DNA of 64,000 bases from Sinotaia quadrata (taxonomy: Eukaryota > Mollusca > Gastropoda > Architaenioglossa > Viviparidae): contig CM054179.1 of assembly GCA_028829895.1 (NCBI GenBank), forward strand, positions 54,287,391 through 54,351,390, given 5' to 3'. The position numbers and the translations under genes are program-made. Positions 1 through 10,320 of this stretch are shown piece by piece (the stretch's first letter is position 1; each line of letters opens with the position of its first letter). The notes under the pieces are model-generated. The model was not told where the DNA came from. It saw nothing but the letters and a program-made list of their open reading frames with translations, and searched no databases.

Positions 1-644
1 TATTGCCTGTGAGTTTAGCAATAGTATTCTTTTTCTCAGAGGCAGACATTAAACCGAATTTCGAAGTTAAGTATACTGTTTCCCAGTGACAGCGCACATT
101 GAACTCTTTGAAGACAGCAACAGTTTTCAAACAGATCAGACACTGAGCTTGTCCAAATCGTTCTATGAAAAAGTACTTCTCGTCCACTCAGAGTTAAATG
201 TCCGACTTTCCATATCCACTTTAAATTTTTTAGGATGCTGGGGTTGCAGACATGATTGTGGGGAGGGGGGGAATAATGGCAAAGAAATAGCAGAAATGCA
301 ACAACCAGTTCGGTTGTGATGGCAGAAGACTGTGAGTTTCAAATTCGCACACCTCTGTTCACCTCCAGAACTCCTTCCTCTCACCCAATTGTAGCAGTGA
401 AGGTCAGGTCACGAATGAGGCAGAGTACAGATGCTGACATACATTATTATTGTAGATCTATCCTAGGCCTAGGAGAACTATAAAGAACTATAAAGAGATG
501 CTAGTGTAATATATATAACCGCAGGCATAAATTGTACATGTGCACACGATTCTGTGTGAGTAATTCAAACTGTTAAAATTACATGTAGTCTTTAGATTAG
601 TTTAGCCTTGGCTGTTTGACAGCGTATAACAATGCCCAATTGTT

Positions 645-825
645 TTAGTGACTTTTGTTTTGCGGGCCAAAAGCAATAAGTGTGAATGGCTTGGCGGGCC
701 AAAAGCAATAACTGTGAATAGCTTGGCGGGCCAAAAGCAATGTTAACTGTGAATAGCTTGGCGGGCCAACAAAAAATGCTTCGCGTGCCAGGTTTGGCCC
801 GCGGGCCAGAGTTTGCCCGCCCCTG
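645..825 (-). mobile_element. hAT-like transposon end containing an internal minisatellite
   Basis: On the minus strand the element would start at 825 with CAGGGGCGGGCAAACTCTGG and continue through CCCGCGGGCC, the form of many hAT terminal inverted repeats. Towards the other side lie about four 32-36 bp copies of CTTGGCGGGCCAAAAGCAA (658-790). I did not find the opposite terminal repeat or a target duplication, so this is a fragment. Confidence 0.5.
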
Positions 826-930
826 CAGTAAACAATTAAGCCTTTGTGAACACTAGTTTCATGACCAGTAAACAATTAAGCCTTTGTGAACACTAGTTTC
901 ATGACCAGTAAACAATCAGGCCTCTGAAAA
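826..930. repeat. 40-bp tandem repeat, about 2.6 copies
   Basis: The unit begins CAGTAAACAATTAAGCCTTT and contains CACTAGTTTCATGAC. Copies start at 826, 866 and 906; the first abuts the transposon end. Confidence 0.8.
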
Positions 931-999
931 ATGTACTGATCAGTTAGTAAGCAGCAAACGACTAGGTCTTTACGGAAACCACATTGCTTGTGGAAAGCA

Positions 1000-1200
1000 A
1001 ACTAGTGTGAATATATGTGAACAAGTACTTTTTAAAACTAGTATGATTATATGTGAATGACTCCTTTTTTTAACTAGTGTGATTATATGTGAATAATTAC
1101 TTGTTTATTAAAGTAGTGTGATTTTATCTAAATAACCATTTGTAAAAATTAAACTAGTGTGATTACATGTGAATAACTACTTTTTAAACTAGTGAACAAT
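1000..1200. repeat. Degenerate 33-38 bp tandem repeat
   Basis: About five copies of AACTAGTGTGATTATATGTG followed by AATAACTACTTTTT. They are related to the neighbouring arrays through the ACTAGTGTGAT core. Confidence 0.7.
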
Positions 1201-1309
1201 TAGCCCTTTATAAAAGTTATTATAATAATCAATGAAAAGTTAGAAAATTTTTATAAACTAAGTTTAATGTGTGAACTATTAGGTCTTTGTAAAGTTAGTG
1301 ATGTCCATT

Positions 1310-1830
1310 TAATAACTGTTTTGATGACACTAGTATGATGACAAGTTAATAATTATAACTTGATGAAACTAGTGTGATGACCAGTTAATAATTATATCTT
1401 GATGAAACTAGGGAGATGACCAGTTAATAATTATACCTTGATGAAACTAGGGAGATAACCAGTTAATAACTATACCTTGATGAACTAGGGAGATGACCAG
1501 TTAATAATTATACCTTGATGAAACTAGGGTGATAACCAGTTAATAACTATACCTTGATGAAACTAGGGAGATGACCAGTTAATAACTATACCTTGATGAA
1601 ACTAGGGAGATGACCAGTTAATAATTATACCTTGATGAAACTAGGGAGATGACCAGTTAATAATTATACCTTGATTAAACTAGTATAATGACCAAATAAT
1701 AACTATATCTTTCTAAAACTAATGTGATGACCGATTATAACAATGCGTTTATGAAACTAGTGTGATGACAAGTTAGCAATTTTCTTGATGAAACTAGTGC
1801 GATGACCAGAGAACAATGAGACTTGATGAA
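1310..1830. repeat. 39-bp minisatellite, about 10 good plus several decayed copies
   Basis: The unit contains GATGAAACTAGGGAGATGAC and CAGTTAATAATTATACCTT. It is most regular at 1370-1680 and decays on both sides. Confidence 0.85.
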
Positions 1831-2169
1831 AAACAAGTGCTGTTAGCTCGCATGATTCGATAATTGACCCGTGAATAATTAGATCGTTAGGAATGTACTT
1901 CGGGTTGTGTACTGCCACTGGCTAGTTAAGACTTCAGATTCAACTGGTCAGCAATGCAGGTTACAATCAAACCATAAACACAAATTATGAAATATAGTTA
2001 AATGGGCAAATACACAACTTACGTATGTCTATAAATGCGAGAAAATAAGACAAACTATTTCATACTTCTCTGCCGCATTTCGTGTAACAATACAAAATAC
2101 CTTGCTAATGCATTTATCAATTAATAAACAAATCAAGGTTATTCTTCTCTCCTGGCAGAAGATATAAAC

Positions 2170-2345
2170 TACTGTAATTGACACGCTAAGGCTTTAGAAT
2201 AATCGTGTTGTTTAGCAGTTCTTCTCTACATTAATTGACACCCTAAGGCTTTAGAATAATCGTGTTGTTTAGCAGTTCTACTCTACTGTAATTGACATGC
2301 TATGGCTTTAGAATAATCGTGGTTGTTTTCCAGTTCTACTCTAAT
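2170..2345. repeat. 57-bp tandem repeat, 3 copies
   Basis: ATTGACACGCTAAGGCTTTA recurs at 2177, 2234 and 2291, each followed by GAATAATCGTG and TTTAGCAGTTCTACTC-like sequence. Confidence 0.85.
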
Positions 2346-2990
2346 ATTCTGACACGCATCGTTTGTTAACTTTACACTGCAATAATTTGCCGTAAAGATT
2401 CAGTTTATTTACATTTTACGTTTGTAGTGTTCATACTTTCGTATTAATAACCGTGGCAAGTATGTTTGAAGCCATTGAAGGACATATACTGTCGTGTCGT
2501 GATGGGCATATCACTGCGTCGTGAAATATACAGTTACGTGCAGTTAAGTATCTGCCAACTGCCATGACAAGGTGGATGGGTTATTAATGTAATATCTAAA
2601 GTTCTGACTTAAGTGAACATTTTTCAAGTCCGGGTAGTTTTATTTCTCATTGTTTATCTTCAGACTCAGTAAACTATTTATATTTCTCGAAGTTGTAATG
2701 TAATATTTATGCATCGACTGCGTGACATTATACAAGCCAAAGGTATCTAGAGTTAATATCCTTTTTATTTAACGTGTTTGTTTATTTACTTAGAAAGCGA
2801 CTGGGGTAGTTGACTGATTCATTTGCGTATTGATTAGTTAACTATTTAGTTTGTCGGCTGCTTACTTGTTGTGTTTGTGGTTTTTTTCTTATTCGTTTAC
2901 ATTATATTCAATCACACTTTTTACTTACATTAAATAGAACGTACAGTGCCTAACATGATTGCTCAATAAAACTTTACCTTATGTGTTGTA
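2346..2990. other. Non-coding unique sequence upstream of exon A
   Basis: AT-rich DNA with no open frame of note and no convincing splice-bounded exon. Part of the intron leading to exon A, or upstream sequence. Confidence 0.5.
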
Positions 2991-2991
2991 T

Positions 2992-3023
2992 TTGATTGAT
3001 TCATTCATTCATTCATTGATTCA
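2992..3023. repeat. ATTC/GATT microsatellite forming the exon A acceptor tract
   Basis: Runs of TTGATT and ATTC end six bases before the exon A acceptor AG, so the pyrimidine tract of that splice site is itself a short tandem repeat. Confidence 0.75.
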
Positions 3024-3029
3024 TTGCAG

Positions 3030-3374
3030 AGTTCATTGAAAGATTACCAGTCTGCTTTGAAACATGACGTCACATATTTCGAGACCCCCTACACCCACTG
3101 GAATGAAGAATGCAAGAGACCCTCACTTCCCGTTCCTTTTGTTCCAACGCCAGACTCTTTAGACTTCAAGAGCTCCTACATGCATCCTGCCAGGTCGATC
3201 TCAGATCAACCGCGAGCTCTGTGTCCGGCACACACAGTGTCGAGTGCGGACGTGTTGCCTAGCGACCAGCAGGGATGGCTGACAGATCAAATACGGGGTC
3301 TAAGAGTGTGGTGTGCAGTTGTCAGTTTGCATTTCTGTGTCTTTGAGACGGAGGATGCAGCGATGTCAAAACAG
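3030..3374 (+). CDS. Tandem-PH protein, internal exon A (first half of PH domain 1)
   Basis: Internal exon of 115 codons, phase 0 at both ends. The acceptor is TTCATTGCAG at 3020-3029, inside a run of ATTC repeats; the donor is AAACAG|GTTTAT at 3374/3375, a weak donor. Residues 1-80 are a polar Pro/Ser-rich segment (for example SLPVPFVPTPDSLDF) with no recognised domain. From about residue 82 (GWLTDQ, then RVWCAVV and CVFETED) the pattern is that of the first three beta strands of a PH domain; the domain is completed by the next exon, which begins in the same phase with VVYLPGCNVR. There is no in-frame start codon near the 5' edge, so the N-terminus lies in an upstream exon not found here. 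The PH call rests on the fold pattern (GWL, W-C-V, then LPGC in the next exon), not on a database match. Confidence 0.72.
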
Positions 3375-3419
3375 GTTTATACATAGTTGTGTCCATATTT
3401 CCTAATGGGTCTGTTTACA

Positions 3420-3420
<1 letters not shown>

Positions 3421-3453
<33 letters not shown>

Positions 3454-3458
3454 ATGTG
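3421..3458. repeat. GT microsatellite
   Basis: Interrupted TG run in intron 1, about 45 bases after the exon A donor. Confidence 0.9.
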
Positions 3459-3491
3459 TGTATTTCGTCTTGAGTGTTTGTCACAAATATA

Positions 3492-3812
3492 TATGCCTCC
3501 TTGTAGCAGAGTAAATCTGCCTATCCCTATTTCTATACTTATTAATTATATCTTTGTTGTCAATGTTAATGTGACCCGACCTTGTGCATTGCTTATGGTG
3601 ATATTTGGGGAGTAAACAACTCAGGTAAAGAATGTGCTAGAGAATCTCGCTGATGTAATCTAAACTGGTCTTATGTGGATGAGTAGTTTTTATTATCCAA
3701 ATGTAAAGATTTACAAATAACAAGACCAGCCAATGGGAGATATCAAAGTTTACCTACTTAAAAGAATTGTATTTTCTAATCACTTTAAATTTAGTGTGGC
3801 CGAAGTCTGCGA
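3492..3812 (-). repeat. Dispersed repeat family, copy 1 (reverse orientation)
   Basis: Contains, reversed, the family markers seen elsewhere in the window: GTGACCCGACCTTGTGCA, GAGTAAACAACTCAGGTAAA, GATGTAATCTAAACTGGT and ACAAGACCAGCCAATGGG. The same blocks recur in forward order at 22440, 27360 and 58055. No open frame; probably a non-autonomous mobile element. Confidence 0.6.
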
Positions 3813-4629
3813 ATGAAAAGCAGCAATTAGCTTAATGTGAAGAAGCAGTCATTTTTCTAGAATCTTTGGAATTTCTAGAATGTCTCAGTTGATTTATATA
3901 CTGCTACGACTGTGGTAGATTCAAGAAGTCTCTACCCAAGTGTATAAGTGTAAGGATACACTGCACTCTGTTGATGCATGACAGTAAGGAATGCTCGACT
4001 ACATGATAGAAATTTTGATAGAAGGAAGTTATTGGAATTTGTTACATTGTTGTTCCGCTTGAGGGAATTGAAGGAGCGCCCAGATTATCCAGATTATACT
4101 CGAGAGAACAGCGGCTGACAGAACTTTCTTCAGCATGCTATAGAAACACATGAAGAATTGACAATTCTATTGTGAACAATAAACGTGTGACATTGTTACG
4201 AAAGTATGCGATTGTTGATTCTTACTTCCAGCTGTATGTTGTGTATATTTATGTGAATGATTACTAAAGTGTAAGTACGTGGGTGACCATGTGTGTGTGT
4301 GTGTGTGTGTATTATATGTATATAATGTAAATGTCTATTATTTTTAAGATTGTGTACTTATTTAGTCTGTATAATGCTGTACTTATTATACATGTATATA
4401 ATGTGTATAATGTGTTTGTGATATGTATGCATGAAGTTTATGTATGGTCATGTTTGAGAGTGGATTTTTAAATGTATGTCCATCTATACCTGCCTATAGC
4501 TCCATATCACTAATGTTCAGTCTATTACCTAAGTGTTGTCTATTACTGTATGTTGTTATTTCTTGTAGATTTTGAAGTTGCACTGATTTTGTTGCTTTAC
4601 TTAGCTCTTGCACTTACAAAATGTTTGTG

Positions 4630-4987
4630 CTTCAAGTAGATTTTGTATTGACCTTGACATCTTTGTTACGTAGGTGTTATTTTGACCTTAATATCTTTGT
4701 TACGTAGGTGTTATAGTGACCTTAATATCTTTGTTACGTACGTGTTATATTGACTTTAATATCTTTGCTACGTAGATGTTATATTGACCTTAACAGCTTT
4801 GTTATGTAAGTGTTGTATTGACTTTAATATCTTTGCTACGTAGATGTTATATTGACCTTAACAGCTTTGTTATGTAAGTATTGTATTGACCTTAATATCA
4901 TTGTTACATAGGTGATGTATTGACCTTGTATTGAGCTTTGTTATGTAAGTGTTGTGTTGTATTGACCTTAATATCTTTGTTACGTAG
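4630..4987. repeat. 34-bp minisatellite with splice-site-like units, about 10 copies
   Basis: The unit is TTGACCTTAATATCTTTG followed by TTACGTAGGTGTTATA. Some units carry TACGTAG|G like the true acceptor of exon B; others read TTATGTAAGTG, which contains a GTAAGT donor core. The final copy runs directly into exon B. Confidence 0.85.
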
Positions 4988-5604
4988 GTGGTGTATTTAC
5001 CGGGATGCAACGTACGGCGGGTGGAGTTCAAGACCCCGACGTGGGATGACTTCCGGGTCAATGGTGTAAACATACACTCAAAGTCTAACTCCACACTGGG
5101 AGTAGACAAATTTCAGTTCTGGTTGGAAAACGGGGCCAGCCAAAACCGGTTCATGTTCGGTGTGAGCAGCAAAACTAAACTGGACCAGTGGATGAAGGTT
5201 CTAATTAAATCGACTAGCATAGATCCAGAAACCATCGACTGTCATCAAGACCTGAAAGAAACGATCAGTAGAATGGTCTACGATGGGGGAGGGAGAGAAG
5301 AAATGAAGAAAGAAAAAATAAAAGAAAATAACACTCAAATCAACAGCACAAAGGTGAGAGTAGAAGGCACTCAAGAGAAGTCAAAGAAAAAAATCCAGAG
5401 GAACGATGAAAATTCCGAAGTCGATCAAGCAGTTATAAATGACGGCAGCAAAATTACACGTGTAAATGGCGGCCACAAAAATCGGGTCGATGCCACGGTA
5501 TCAGCAAGGCCGGCCCGCAAGATAAATGAATTGTCCAGGTCGTTGCGAGGTGCACGTGACGTAGGCAAGGAATCGGTGGATGAGATCCGGAGAAAACTGA
5601 GGAG
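4988..5604 (+). CDS. Tandem-PH protein, internal exon B (second half of PH domain 1 plus charged linker)
   Basis: Begins phase 0 at the acceptor TTGTTACGTAG (ends 4987) and ends with two bases of a codon at the donor GAG|GTGTGA (5604/5605). Residues 1-78 finish PH domain 1: VVYLPGCNVR, then a strand-rich stretch (KFQFWLEN, NRFMFGVSS) and the C-terminal helix LDQWMKVLIKS, with the near-invariant PH helix Trp at residue 68. PH domains bind phosphoinositides or proteins at membranes; no lipid specificity can be read from this sequence. Residues 80-205 are a Lys/Glu/Asn-rich, probably disordered or helical linker. A donor at 5538 (CCAG|GTCGTT) gives the same phase and is an alternative, but the reading frame stays charged and protein-like (EIRRKLR) up to 5604. 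The acceptor sits in the last copy of a 34-bp minisatellite (4630-4987). Confidence 0.75.
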
Positions 5605-5868
5605 GTGTGATAAGCGAATTCATTACTTATTATAATTAGTTACGTTGAACTGTATGTGCGTGATGGGAGGGGAATACTTCCACCACGTTTCACCCTGAAA
5701 CTATTCATCTATAGATTGTACTCACTGCTCAGAAATTATCATAGAATGTGACGTCATTTCACACACCCTTGATGCTGTGGAGTTTGATTAGTGTGGTGTT
5801 TGTCTACTATGACGTAATGAACTGAGTATGTTAGAATGTGTTCCGTCCGAACCCAGGCACTTTAGCAA

Positions 5869-5872
<4 letters not shown>

Positions 5873-5899
<27 letters not shown>

Positions 5900-5912
5900 C
5901 TTCTTTCTTTCT
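5873..5912. repeat. TTTC microsatellite
   Basis: About nine TTTC units in intron 2, with one TTCC interruption. Confidence 0.9.
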
Positions 5913-6204
5913 TTTTATTTGAATCAATCAGTTCTGCTTCCTTCATTTCTTTCATCTTTGTTTTATTTATTCATCATTCTTAAATCTATTACTATTGATT
6001 TAAATTACTTTACTATAACTTTACGAAAGAGTTAACAATATTTTTAACTTTACTATTTCAAAGTTTAAATTCACGTCAGCTAAGTTTGCTGCAAACATAT
6101 TGTTTAAATTTTAATGAAAATTCTTTGTTTTTGCTTTCACTCTATATCTTCTGTCTGCATGACTTTTTCCAACGTTTGCTGACAGCCGCGTTGTCTTTTT
6201 GTGG

Positions 6205-6425
6205 CACTAGTTGTGAGCACGTCAGTGACAGTAGTTGTGCGTACCTCAGTGACACTAACAGAGAGGATGTCAGGAACTCTCATCATATGTCAGTGACACT
6301 AGTTGTGAGTACATAAGTGACAGTAGTTGTGAGTACTATGACATGAGTACGTCAGTGACACTAGTTGTGAGTACATAAGTGACAGTAGTTGTGAGTACTT
6401 GTGACATGATTACGTCAGTGACACT
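6205..6425. repeat. Short-period intronic repeat
   Basis: Alternating GTGACACTAGTTGTGAGTAC and GTGACAGTAGTTGTGAGTAC units with ACGTCA or ATAA spacers, about eight copies. Confidence 0.75.
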
Positions 6426-6536
6426 AGCTGTGACTACGTCCGAAAAAATACACTACTTCAAAAAAGCAGTTTCCGCAATATTAGTTCATACTGCTGGTTG
6501 GTTGACTGAAAATAACGTATTGCCAAACTGTTGCAG

Positions 6537-7059
6537 GGAGCCCGACCATGCATCGCAAGAGAAATCCGTGCCACTCAGAGCCTCGTACCCTGACCCCAGT
6601 GCCGCTGAACCCTCCCCAACCCCAGACACCACCACTCGCAGCAGAGCCCGATCGTTGTTGAAGGCGAGCGGCTTGGACTCCCTGTTCAGAGGTAAGAGAC
6701 GATCAGCCTCTGCTGACGATGCTGTGGGCAGGAAACCTCTGAAAGATTCGAAGACTTCCGGTCTCAGATCGCTTACCCCATCCCCAGATCAGTCGCTGGA
6801 ACGAAAACGACCAGCAGAACGTCTGGGGAAGGAAGCCGGTTGGGAAGGAGAGATGGACTCCGGAAGTGAACAGAGCGAGGAAAGTGGGCAGTCTGACTCT
6901 CTCTCAAGGTCATGGAGGGCAAAGGATAAGTCTTCCAGTTTGGGAGCCAGCATCCGCAAGACTGCCTCTGGCCTCAGGGTAAAGCTGTTTAACAGTGCAC
7001 ATAAAGTTCGCCTGTGTGACCTTGATGGTGCTACGCTACAGGGTTATCTACGCTTTAAG
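6537..7059 (+). CDS. Tandem-PH protein, internal exon C (Ser/Arg-rich linker, start of PH domain 2)
   Basis: The acceptor CCAAACTGTTGCAG ends at 6536. The first base completes the Arg codon begun in exon B, so the junction reads KLR-R-EPDHASQEKS. The donor AAG|GTGAGC at 7059/7060 is close to consensus and leaves phase 0. The exon is about 174 codons: a Pro/Ser/Thr-rich stretch (DPSAAEPSPTPDTTTRSRA), a short hydrophobic-basic motif LDSLFRGKRRSAS, an acidic-Ser segment (EMDSGSEQSEESGQSDS) and finally ATLQGYLRFK, which is the first beta strand of PH domain 2. The Arg-X-X-Ser motifs (RRSAS, SRSW) would suit basophilic kinases or 14-3-3 binding, but that is inference. The sequence just upstream (6210-6425) is a short-period intronic repeat, not coding. 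Confidence 0.78.
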
Positions 7060-7937
7060 GTGAGCCCTAGTGATTGTTCAAATGCACGCTGGAAATAGGC
7101 AGTCTTGCAAATGTATAGTTGTATGTTTCTTTACAAACACATTAATACTGCTTTCATTCCAGTGCATTAAGTAAATAAATGCAGATCAACAACTGTCATC
7201 AAGCCGTGCATGGTATTTTAGAGAACACTTAACCTTCGTTGAAGAAAACAAGAACCTAGAAACCTATAACCGATATTTAATATTGATACTGTTTTAGTAT
7301 TTCTTAATTTTCTAAGTAACAGATTTACATAGGAGTTTTATTTTTAGTTTAGCTGGTTTATTTTATTTTTAGCTGGTTAGTTGGTTCGTTGGTTCATTGG
7401 TTGCTTTAATTGATTGCATGAGTGATTGGCTGTTTGGTTGAAGAAATGATAGGTTTCCACATGACGGTTGGTTAGCTGGTGTATGTTTTGTTGCCTGGAG
7501 GGCTGGTTGATTGGTTGACTGGCTGAATAGTTGGTTCCTCGACGACAGTTTTTTTGATCGGATGACTGGTTTATTAGTTGGTCGGCTGCACAACTGCTTG
7601 ATTGATTGGATGACTGGTTGAATAGTTAGATGGCTGGTTGACTTGCAAACTGGCAATTGGTTGTGAATCTGCCATTCACTCAGCTAACCAACCAACCTGT
7701 CAAATATTCAATCATCCAAGATATCAACCAACTATAAGCCAGTCATCCAATCAACCAAGCGTCGTCCAGTCAACCAACTATTCAACCAGTCATCCAATCA
7801 ACCAAGCACTATTGCAGCCGAGCAACTAATAAATCTTTTAGCCAACCTAGCTACTGAATGACTGTTGCTGTTTATTAAAGCATAAGTTGTTAAATAATTT
7901 GTTAAATTAAATTTGTGAGCCATGCGTAAACTTGCAG
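7060..7937 (+). other. Intron 3 of the tandem-PH gene, with large inverted repeat
   Basis: An 878-bp intron splitting PH domain 2. Most of it (7369-7835) is built from TGGTTG-type short repeats on one side and their complement (CAACCA) on the other. Confidence 0.65.
7369..7835. repeat. Large imperfect inverted repeat of TGGTTG/CAACCA units
   Basis: The left half is rich in GGTTGATTGGTTGACTGG-like words and the right half in their complement. The best arms are 7596-7627 and 7776-7807: GATTGGATGACTGGTTGAAT on the left pairs with ATTCAACCAGTCATCCAATC on the right, with about 31 of 32 bases complementary. Confidence 0.8.
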
Positions 7938-8864
7938 ACCTCCTCAAGGTGGACACGACTATGGACGGTGCTGTGCCGGGGCTGCCTTTACGGCTTTCAG
8001 TCTAACAAAGCGAAAGAAGTGCCTCTGATGGTGCTTGTTCTCCCGCGCTGTAGCGTGACGTACGTTCCGGACTCGGAGCCACTCACTGTCAAGTTGACCC
8101 AGCCGAACAGCAGTGACCTCTACCTCAGCGCTGAATCCCAAGACATCCTCACGCCATGGATGCTGGCACTCCAGCGCGAATCTTGCAAAATGCTGGGTGA
8201 CATTGACTTTAGCAGTTGTACAGACGACAGCAATATGAACTGCGTCAGAACGGCTCCTGACTGCGGCAGTGACCAAAGTATCGACTGTTCTAGAGTGGCA
8301 GCAGATTCACATTCTCCTAGAGACAGCTTTATAACATCTCATAAGTCTACGTCACAATCTTGGGACACTAGATCCTTGACGTTGAGTGTAGAAGCAAGTG
8401 ACGTCAGTTTTGAACACGACTTATCTTCTCCCTCCAGTCAGTTACATTTGCATTCAGAAGGGGACTTGATTTCGGCTTCTGAGAGTGGAGATTCTCATAC
8501 ATCAGAACGCAAGATGCATAGTTTAAGCAGGTGGCGATCTTTAACAGAAGTCTTCAAAACTAAACGACAGAGATCGGTGCTAAATGAGGGCTCTCTACAT
8601 GTACGGCATTTCCATAGTGATACGGAGAATGTACATTCGTACAGACCTACTGAGTCCCAGGCCAGCTCGCTTCGCCACGATGAGGCCTTAACTCATGTTT
8701 GGACTAAAGACAGAGGTTACCTCTTTCAGCTAATCAAGAGCAAGTTACAGAGGAGGAAGCGGCGATTGGATAGCTCGGGGGAGAACGGACATATTTACAA
8801 CCTGGAACTACCGCATGCCCAAGGGGGTCTACTTATTGAGCACGATACGGGTTCTTCAGAGCAG
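7938..8864 (+). CDS. Tandem-PH protein, internal exon D (rest of PH domain 2 plus Ser-rich region)
   Basis: The acceptor TAAACTTGCAG ends at 7937; phase 0 in and phase 0 out at CAG|GTGATT (8864/8865). Residues 1-82 complete PH domain 2: SRWTRLWTVL, CLYGFQSNKAK, PLMVLVLPRCSVTYV, SSDLYLSAES and the terminal helix DILTPWMLALQ, with the PH helix Trp at residue 74. Exon C supplies strand 1 (GYLRFK). The remaining 227 residues are Ser/Asp/His-rich with no clear fold, then a basic patch KSKLQRRKRR near residue 275 that could be a nuclear-localisation or acidic-lipid-binding site. The donor is followed within about 20 bases by CT and CA microsatellites; reading through them gives only Leu/Ser and Thr/His repeats, so the exon ends here. 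The gene must continue in a phase-0 exon downstream. AFAP1-type and other two-PH adaptors share this layout, but I cannot name the orthologue. Confidence 0.8.
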
Positions 8865-8881
8865 GTGATTAGCATTGTACT

Positions 8882-8888
8882 TCAGCTA

Positions 8889-8980
<92 letters not shown>
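8882..8980. repeat. CT/CA compound microsatellite
   Basis: CT run followed by CA runs, beginning 18 bases after the exon D donor. Confidence 0.9.
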
Positions 8981-9639
8981 CGTACACACAAATACGAGCG
9001 CACACACGCATAGAAACATAAATAAACACGGATACATGGTATTACTAATTCTCACATTCTATCTCCTTATCACATGCAATATACATATACGCACATCCAC
9101 ACACACACACATATTAATATGCGTGCAAACGTGTTCTTTCTGTCAAATAGTTTTCTTCAGATTACGTTGCCGTGTGACGTTTCAAACTCTATTGATAAAA
9201 CAATTGAGGAAAATTTCACTCTAAACGAAATGTTTTATTTTTATCTCGCCTAACTTTATTTATTTATGCAAAATTTATTTGACGCATACACCCATCGAGC
9301 CAATGTGTCTAATCATTAATCCGGGGTCAGAAAACTGGGGTAAATTACCCCAAATGGAGTAAAAGTGAAAATTTGGGGAGGTGGTAATAAAGGCTCACAA
9401 AAAATTACAAATAAATTATTGTGAGTTCATCGAATTCATTCGCATATTAATTGTTTCATCCCTTCCCCCTTCCTCAATTTTAATAGATGAACAATAAATT
9501 CCTACTTTTATAAAAATGAACTCCCTTTGATAATTAAGTTATATCAAAGACACCATTTCGGCTAGTCCTTAAAAACATCACTTACGATCTCGACTCCCGA
9601 CTAGGAGCACGCTAGCCCAGTCGATCCCAAATATTTATC

Positions 9640-10320
9640 CTAAGATACGTGGCTTGGTGTTTGGTGGTGACGTCATCTTATGAAAGTACTTTGACCCATA
9701 TTTGTAAGTTACGTGACTTGGTGTTTGGTGGTGACGTCATCTTATGAAAGTACTTTGACCCATATTTGGAATTACTGCCATTATTCTGCTTTTTTTTTCC
9801 CATTCCGTTTTCTCCGGTCATTGAGAGTTGAGACATGTTATTATTTTCCATTCCGTTTTCTCCGGTCACTGAGAGTTGTAGACATATTATTTTCCATTCC
9901 GTTTTCTCCGGTCACTGAGAGTTGTAGACATGTTATTATTTATGGAGAGTTGTAGATATATTATTATTTTCTATTGCGAGTTGTAGATATATTATTTTCT
10001 CGGGCGAGTTGTAGATATATTATTTTCTATGGCAGGTTGTAGATATGTTATTATTTTCTATGGCTAATTGTAGATATGTTGTTATTTTCTAAGGCGAATT
10101 GTAGATATGTTATTTTCTATGGCAAGTTGTAGATATGTTATTTTCTATGGCAAGTTGTAGATATGTTATTATTTTCCATTGTGGGCGAGTTGTAGATATC
10201 TTATTATTTTCTATGGAGAGTTGTAGATATGTTATTATTTTCTATGGCAAGTTGTAGATATGTTATTTTCTATGGCAAGTTGTAGATATGTTATTATTTT
10301 CCATTGTGGGCGAGTTGTTC
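9640..10320. repeat. Nested minisatellites inside the hAT element
   Basis: Three arrays in a row: two copies of a ~65-bp unit (GTGACTTGGTGTTTGGTGGT), three copies of a ~50-bp unit (CCATTCCGTTTTCTCCGGTC), then about twelve copies of a ~31-bp unit (GAGTTGTAGATATGTTATTA with TTTTCTATGG). Confidence 0.85.

Larger units (their letters stand above)
3375..4987 (+). other. Intron 1 of the tandem-PH gene
   Basis: This 1613-bp intron separates exons A and B. It holds a GT run (3421-3455), a reversed copy of the dispersed repeat family (about 3492-3812), a second GT run (about 4289-4312) and the 34-bp minisatellite that carries the acceptor of exon B. The phase-0 junction reads SKQ-VVYLPG. Confidence 0.65.
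5605..6536 (+). other. Intron 2 of the tandem-PH gene
   Basis: A 932-bp, T-rich intron with a TTTC run (5873-5912) and a GTGAC(A/G)(C/G)TAGTTGTGAGTAC repeat (6205-6425). No coding sequence is evident. Confidence 0.65.

Noticed and set aside
8865..9224. Extension of the PH gene frame beyond exon D
   Set aside because: Past the CAG|GTGATT donor the frame translates CT and CA microsatellites (Leu-Ser, Thr-His) and then AT-rich sequence; read-through is far less likely than splicing.
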